A stretch of 35,593 bases of DNA, taken from contig NZBB01000012.1 in NCBI GenBank assembly GCA_002686295.1, positions 1 through 35,593 on the forward strand, given 5' to 3'. The position numbers and the translations under genes are program-made. Positions within the stretch are counted from its first letter, which is position 1, and the number at the start of each line of letters is the position of its first letter. Source of the stretch: Candidatus Woesearchaeota archaeon (lineage in GTDB: Archaea; Nanobdellota; Nanobdellia; Woesearchaeales; GCA-2686295). Below are positions 33,063 through 35,593 of the stretch, one piece after another. Under the pieces are notes generated by a model. It ran no database searches. It was given only the letters and a program-made list of their open reading frames with translations, and had not been told where the DNA came from.

Positions 33063-33160
33063 TTGAAGGAGAAAACAAGGAATTTCTTATTAAAGCTTTT
33101 GAAAACGTGAAACCATTAAAACATGTTTCAGAAATATTAGAGTTTATAAAAAACCAATAG
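33059..33160 (+). CDS. 33-residue microprotein in PerR operon
   Basis: A short frame, not in the usual ORF size range. ATG overlaps the perR stop (ATGA, 33059-33062), and the end (TAG) overlaps the GGAGG ribosome site of the peroxiredoxin gene. The product is charged and helical: MIEGENKEFLIKAF then a Val-Lys-Pro segment and LKHVSEILEFIKNQ. Base use matches the neighbours and there is no alternative explanation for the 100-bp gap. It may be an adaptor of the stress operon or a regulatory leader peptide; function unknown. Confidence 0.6.
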   Translation: MIEGENKEFLIKAFENVKPLKHVSEILEFIKNQ

Positions 33161-33175
33161 GAGGAAAAAAATAAA

Positions 33176-33751
33176 ATGGAAGAACAAAAACTTTGTATAA
33201 ACGAAAAAGCTCCTGCTTTCACAGCAGAAGTTTACCACAACAACGAGATAAAGAAAGTAAGCTTAAAAGATTATGAAGGCAAATGGACAGTCTTATTCTT
33301 TTACCCTGCAGACTTTACTTTTATCTGCCCAACAGAATTAGGAGAGTTGGCAAACAAATATGATGAGTTAAAAAAACTAGGTGTTGAAGTGTTAAGTGTA
33401 TCAACAGACACAACATTCGTTCATAAAGCCTGGCACGACAATTCTAAAACAATCAAGAATGTTAAGTTTCCAATGGTTGCAGATCCAACCGGACAAATAT
33501 GTAAAGATTACAAAACTTACATCCTGGAAGAAGGTCTTTCTTTAAGAGGAACATTCATAATAGATCCTGATGGAGTATTGAAAGCTTTTGAAGTGCATGA
33601 TAATTCAATAGGTAGAAGTGTGGATGAACTTATAAGAAAAATACAGGCAGCACAATTTGTCAGAGAAAATGGAGGAGAAGTTTGCCCTGCAAACTGGAAA
33701 CCAGGATCTAAAACATTAAAACCAGGTTTAGATTTAGTTGGAAAAATATAG
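33176..33751 (+). CDS. ahpC: Typical 2-Cys peroxiredoxin (AhpC type)
   Basis: A 191-residue peroxidase. Peroxidatic Cys51 sits in FTFICPTE and resolving Cys170 in VCPANW, the AhpC/Prx1 pattern; the C-terminal tail (KPGSKTLKPGLDLVGKI) is full length. It reduces H2O2 and organic peroxides with electrons from a thioredoxin or AhpF-like partner, not seen here. GGAGG at 33160-33164 drives its start. Operon with perR-like and superoxide reductase. Confidence 0.95.
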   Translation: MEEQKLCINEKAPAFTAEVYHNNEIKKVSLKDYEGKWTVLFFYPADFTFICPTELGELANKYDELKKLGVEVLSVSTDTTFVHKAWHDNSKTIKNVKFPMVADPTGQICKDYKTYILEEGLSLRGTFIIDPDGVLKAFEVHDNSIGRSVDELIRKIQAAQFVRENGGEVCPANWKPGSKTLKPGLDLVGKI

Positions 33752-33761
33752 ATGGAAAAAA

Positions 33762-34136
33762 ATGACTGAAAAAAAACAAATCTATAAATGCCCCTTTTGC
33801 GGAAACGTTGTTGAAGTTGTTTATTCTGGAGAAGAACAATTAGTCTGCTGTAGACAACCAATGAAACAGTTAAAAGAGAACACAGAAGATGCTGCAACAG
33901 AAAAACACATCCCAATAATTGAAAAAACAGAAAATGGGGTGTCAGTTCAAGTTGGTTCTGTTCCACATCCAATGGATGAAGATCACTACATAGTGTTCAT
34001 AGAAATTATAGCAGATGGAAAAATTTATAGACAAAATTTAAAGCCCGGAAACGAACCAAAAGCACATTTTTGTATTGAAGCAAAAGAATTTGCTGTTAGA
34101 GCATATTGTAATTTACATGGTTTGTGGAAGAATTAA
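33762..34136 (+). CDS. dfx: Desulfoferrodoxin (2Fe superoxide reductase)
   Basis: A 124-residue protein with two iron sites. Center I (rubredoxin-like) uses Cys10, Cys13, Cys29 and Cys30 (CPFC ... VCC). Center II (catalytic, Fe-His4Cys) uses His49 in EKHIP, His69, His75, Cys116 and His119 (CNLHGLW). It reduces superoxide to H2O2, which the adjacent peroxiredoxin removes. The true start is ATG 33762, 10 nt after the peroxiredoxin stop; the upstream TTG would overlap it. Typical of anaerobes and microaerophiles. Confidence 0.96.
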   Translation: MTEKKQIYKCPFCGNVVEVVYSGEEQLVCCRQPMKQLKENTEDAATEKHIPIIEKTENGVSVQVGSVPHPMDEDHYIVFIEIIADGKIYRQNLKPGNEPKAHFCIEAKEFAVRAYCNLHGLWKN

Positions 34137-34163
34137 TTTTTTTATTTTTCTATTATTATTTTA
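34134..34163 (+). terminator. T-rich run after stress operon
   Basis: TTTTTTTTATTTTTCTATTA follows the dfx stop, matching archaeal oligo-T termination. The remaining 34164-34277 stretch before the convergent ccdA-like gene shows no further feature. Confidence 0.4.
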
Positions 34164-34277
34164 TAAACAAATTCTTCAGAGCTCATGAGTATATTCAGAT
34201 TCTGCATTCACTATACTTGACAAAAAAAATAGCCAATATAAAGAAGACTAATTTGTTTTTCTTCATTAACTAAACAT

Positions 34278-35240
34278 CTAATTATTTTTATTTTTCCATA
34301 AGAATCTTGCTAGTAAGACAACAAATACAATAAATAAAATCATTCCTAAAATATTTGAGTAAGGCCATACTATTAGCAAATCTTGCAAAGAATAGAAATA
34401 TTTTTTTGTCTTGAATATATCAAATACATTAATAAATCCTGTTCCTTTAAATATAAGTAAAAACAATCCCATAATAATAAATAGAATTCCTGCAATTAGA
34501 TTAGTTGAGTGAATGAAATATTTTTTTTCATCAACACTAAATTCAAACATTTTACCTTTGATAAACTTACTTTTTGAAAGATTAAACTTATCATAAAACA
34601 CAGCCAATATAAATAAAGGCATTAGATTTCCTAAAGAGTAAAAAAACAACAACAACGCAGAATAAAAAACATTGTTCAACAAAGCACCTATACCCAGTAT
34701 TCCGGCTAATATAGGACCAAGACAAGCAGTCCACCCAATTGCAAAGAAAACACCAAATAAAAAAGTTCCAGGAATATCATTTTTAAATTTCTTATCGTGC
34801 TTTATAAAAGATGAAAAACCTTTTCCAGAAAAAGATAACACCCCCATTATAAAAAGGAATATTCCAGCCACAAAAATTAACCATTCACTTTTAATAATTT
34901 GTATTGATCTTTCGCCAATAAAACCTGCTATTATACCCATTGTGATAAATGCTGAAGAAAAACCAAAAAAGAACACAAGAGTCATAAAAGTTATGTTCTT
35001 CTTCTCTTTAAATGTATAAGAAAAATAAGCAGGCAGAAATGGAAGTATACAGGGAGATAATATCCCAATAAGTCCTGCAACAAAAGCTATGAAAAAAGAT
35101 ATCTTAACAGAAAAATCAATAGTTGATTGTTTGTTATAATCTATTATTTGTTGTAATCCAACAGAAACATTTGATTGAGCAGAAATTAGATTAACAAAAA
35201 TAAAAAATACGAAAATTGAAAAAAAAAGTTTGTAATTCAT
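34278..35240 (-). CDS. CcdA/DsbD-like thiol-transport membrane protein
   Basis: A 320-residue polytopic protein. Signal-like N-terminus, then six-plus helices with the redox motifs SPCILPFLPAYFS and WTACLGPILAG, each with one membrane cysteine as in CcdA, which carries reducing power across the membrane. It supplies reductant to extracytoplasmic disulfide or metal (heme/Cu) proteins. ATG 35240 is chosen; GTG 35246 overlapping the cupredoxin stop (GTGA) is an alternative with a coupling-style junction. Cupredoxin lies directly upstream, so the pair may assemble or reduce a copper centre. Confidence 0.87.
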   Translation of the reverse strand: MNYKLFFSIFVFFIFVNLISAQSNVSVGLQQIIDYNKQSTIDFSVKISFFIAFVAGLIGILSPCILPFLPAYFSYTFKEKKNITFMTLVFFFGFSSAFITMGIIAGFIGERSIQIIKSEWLIFVAGIFLFIMGVLSFSGKGFSSFIKHDKKFKNDIPGTFLFGVFFAIGWTACLGPILAGILGIGALLNNVFYSALLLFFYSLGNLMPLFILAVFYDKFNLSKSKFIKGKMFEFSVDEKKYFIHSTNLIAGILFIIMGLFLLIFKGTGFINVFDIFKTKKYFYSLQDLLIVWPYSNILGMILFIVFVVLLARFLWKNKNN

Positions 35241-35242
35241 TC

Positions 35243-35404
35243 TCACCTAACTATTAGTTGCCCAGACATTCTGCCGTGACCTGAGCCACATGACACACTA
35301 CAATAAAATGTAAATGTTCCTTCTTTATCTGCTAAAAACTCAACTGTTTGCTCAGATCCATCACTACCAAGATATAAATCAATTATAAATGATTCTGCTG
35401 TAGA
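35243..35404 (-). CDS. Cupredoxin with CuA-like site (5' end missing)
   Basis: A C-terminal fragment of about 53 residues: ESFIIDLYLGS, VEFLADKEGTFTFYC, then SVSCGSGHGRMSGQLIV. The C-x3-C-x3-H-x2-M arrangement (YCSVSCGSGHGRM) matches CuA copper ligands of cytochrome oxidase subunit II and nitrous oxide reductase-type cupredoxins. The N-terminal part with the first His ligand is absent because the reading frame meets a stop exactly where the foreign sequence begins (35405). Its end abuts ccdA-like. The natural gene must be longer. Confidence 0.7.
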   Translation of the reverse strand, partial: STAESFIIDLYLGSDGSEQTVEFLADKEGTFTFYCSVSCGSGHGRMSGQLIVR

Positions 35405-35593
35405 TCAAGATTTTGGGACGTTGGGAATAATTTTGAAACAACGTGCATACCATACAAATTTTATCTTTTCAGGGGACCCAAACTTTGATAATATGAAAGG
35501 ATTCTTTAGATCCCATGGTTTTGATAAATTTTATGGCGAAGAAATATTTTCAGATAAAACATTTTCTACTTCATGGGGTGTCTCTGATGAAGC
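35403..35593 (+). CDS. Fragment of bacterial-type LTA synthase/sulfatase (both ends missing)
   Basis: An open frame without start or stop reads GTLGIILKQRAYHTNF, DPNFDNMKGFFRSHGFDK and TSWGVSDEA. This is the TLGxxLKxxGYxTxFxxGGxxxFDNMxxFF / WGVSDE pattern of the LTA-synthase-like AlkP-superfamily sulfatases of Gram-negative bacteria (phosphoglycerol or phosphoethanolamine transfer to envelope polymers). It begins precisely at a GATC where the cupredoxin frame on the other strand is broken. Most likely an assembly chimera or a contig-end misjoin, but a true rearrangement is possible. Confidence 0.75.

Noticed and set aside
33517..33972. 151-residue minus-strand frame opposite peroxiredoxin/dfx
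   Set aside because: Covers two conserved genes; composition is typical of antisense frames.

Overview
The window is about 35.6 kb of AT-rich DNA that reads as an archaeal contig, most plausibly from a small-genome DPANN lineage (Woesearchaeota/Pacearchaeota-like); the lineage is inference. Archaeal markers are SRP54, the repair proteins Nre and NucS/EndoMS, a RecJ-like DHH protein, a two-subunit 2-oxoacid:ferredoxin oxidoreductase with a gamma-alpha fusion, desulfoferrodoxin, and promoters that are TATA boxes (TTTATATA) about 25 bp before likely leaderless starts, with occasional GGAGGT/GGTG ribosome sites. No rRNA, tRNA, CRISPR array or insertion sequence was found.

Layout. 1-5.4 kb (minus strand): a cell-surface block with two M50 site-2-protease-like membrane proteases around a secreted eight-cysteine protein, then a tiny helix-turn-helix protein with no normal start codon whose end overlaps a giant Ig-like surface protein that runs off the left edge. 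5.5-9.9 kb: a membrane protein with an Ada-like metal-binding tail, NucS and Nre (both ending in PCNA-binding-like motifs), an orphan ThiF/E1-like protein and PRPP synthetase. 9.9-13.6 kb: a lipoprotein cyclophilin, a membrane pyrophosphatase, a third HExxH membrane protein, and a gap with a hairpin element and the remains of a MazF-like toxin. 13.6-21.5 kb: a DHH phosphoesterase, a Na+/K+-ATPase-like P-type pump, a probable new small RNA, SRP54, a membrane-anchored winged-helix protein and a secreted protein with a 27-bp tandem repeat. 21.5-32.6 kb: a DUF59 protein, a PH-domain membrane protein, enolase, PEP synthase, an acetyltransferase, the oxidoreductase, a hydrolase, a DUF192 lipoprotein and AMP-forming acetyl-CoA synthetase. 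32.6-34.1 kb: an oxidative-stress operon (PerR-like regulator, 33-residue microprotein, peroxiredoxin, superoxide reductase). 34.3-35.4 kb: CcdA-like protein and a truncated cupredoxin. The last ~190 bp is a fragment of a bacterial-type LTA-synthase/sulfatase protein in the opposite direction, probably a chimeric contig end.

How the genes fit together. Acetyl-CoA synthetase, the oxidoreductase (if it is a pyruvate synthase), PEP synthase and enolase form a continuous route from acetate to 2-phosphoglycerate, and the membrane pyrophosphatase could recover energy from the PPi made by acetyl-CoA synthetase. PerR, peroxiredoxin and superoxide reductase would protect the oxygen-sensitive Fe-S enzymes. 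NucS and Nre probably act at the PCNA clamp. The most promising undescribed items are the 60-nt hairpin RNA next to SRP54, the surface/protease/mini-regulator block at the left end, and the PerR-linked microprotein.
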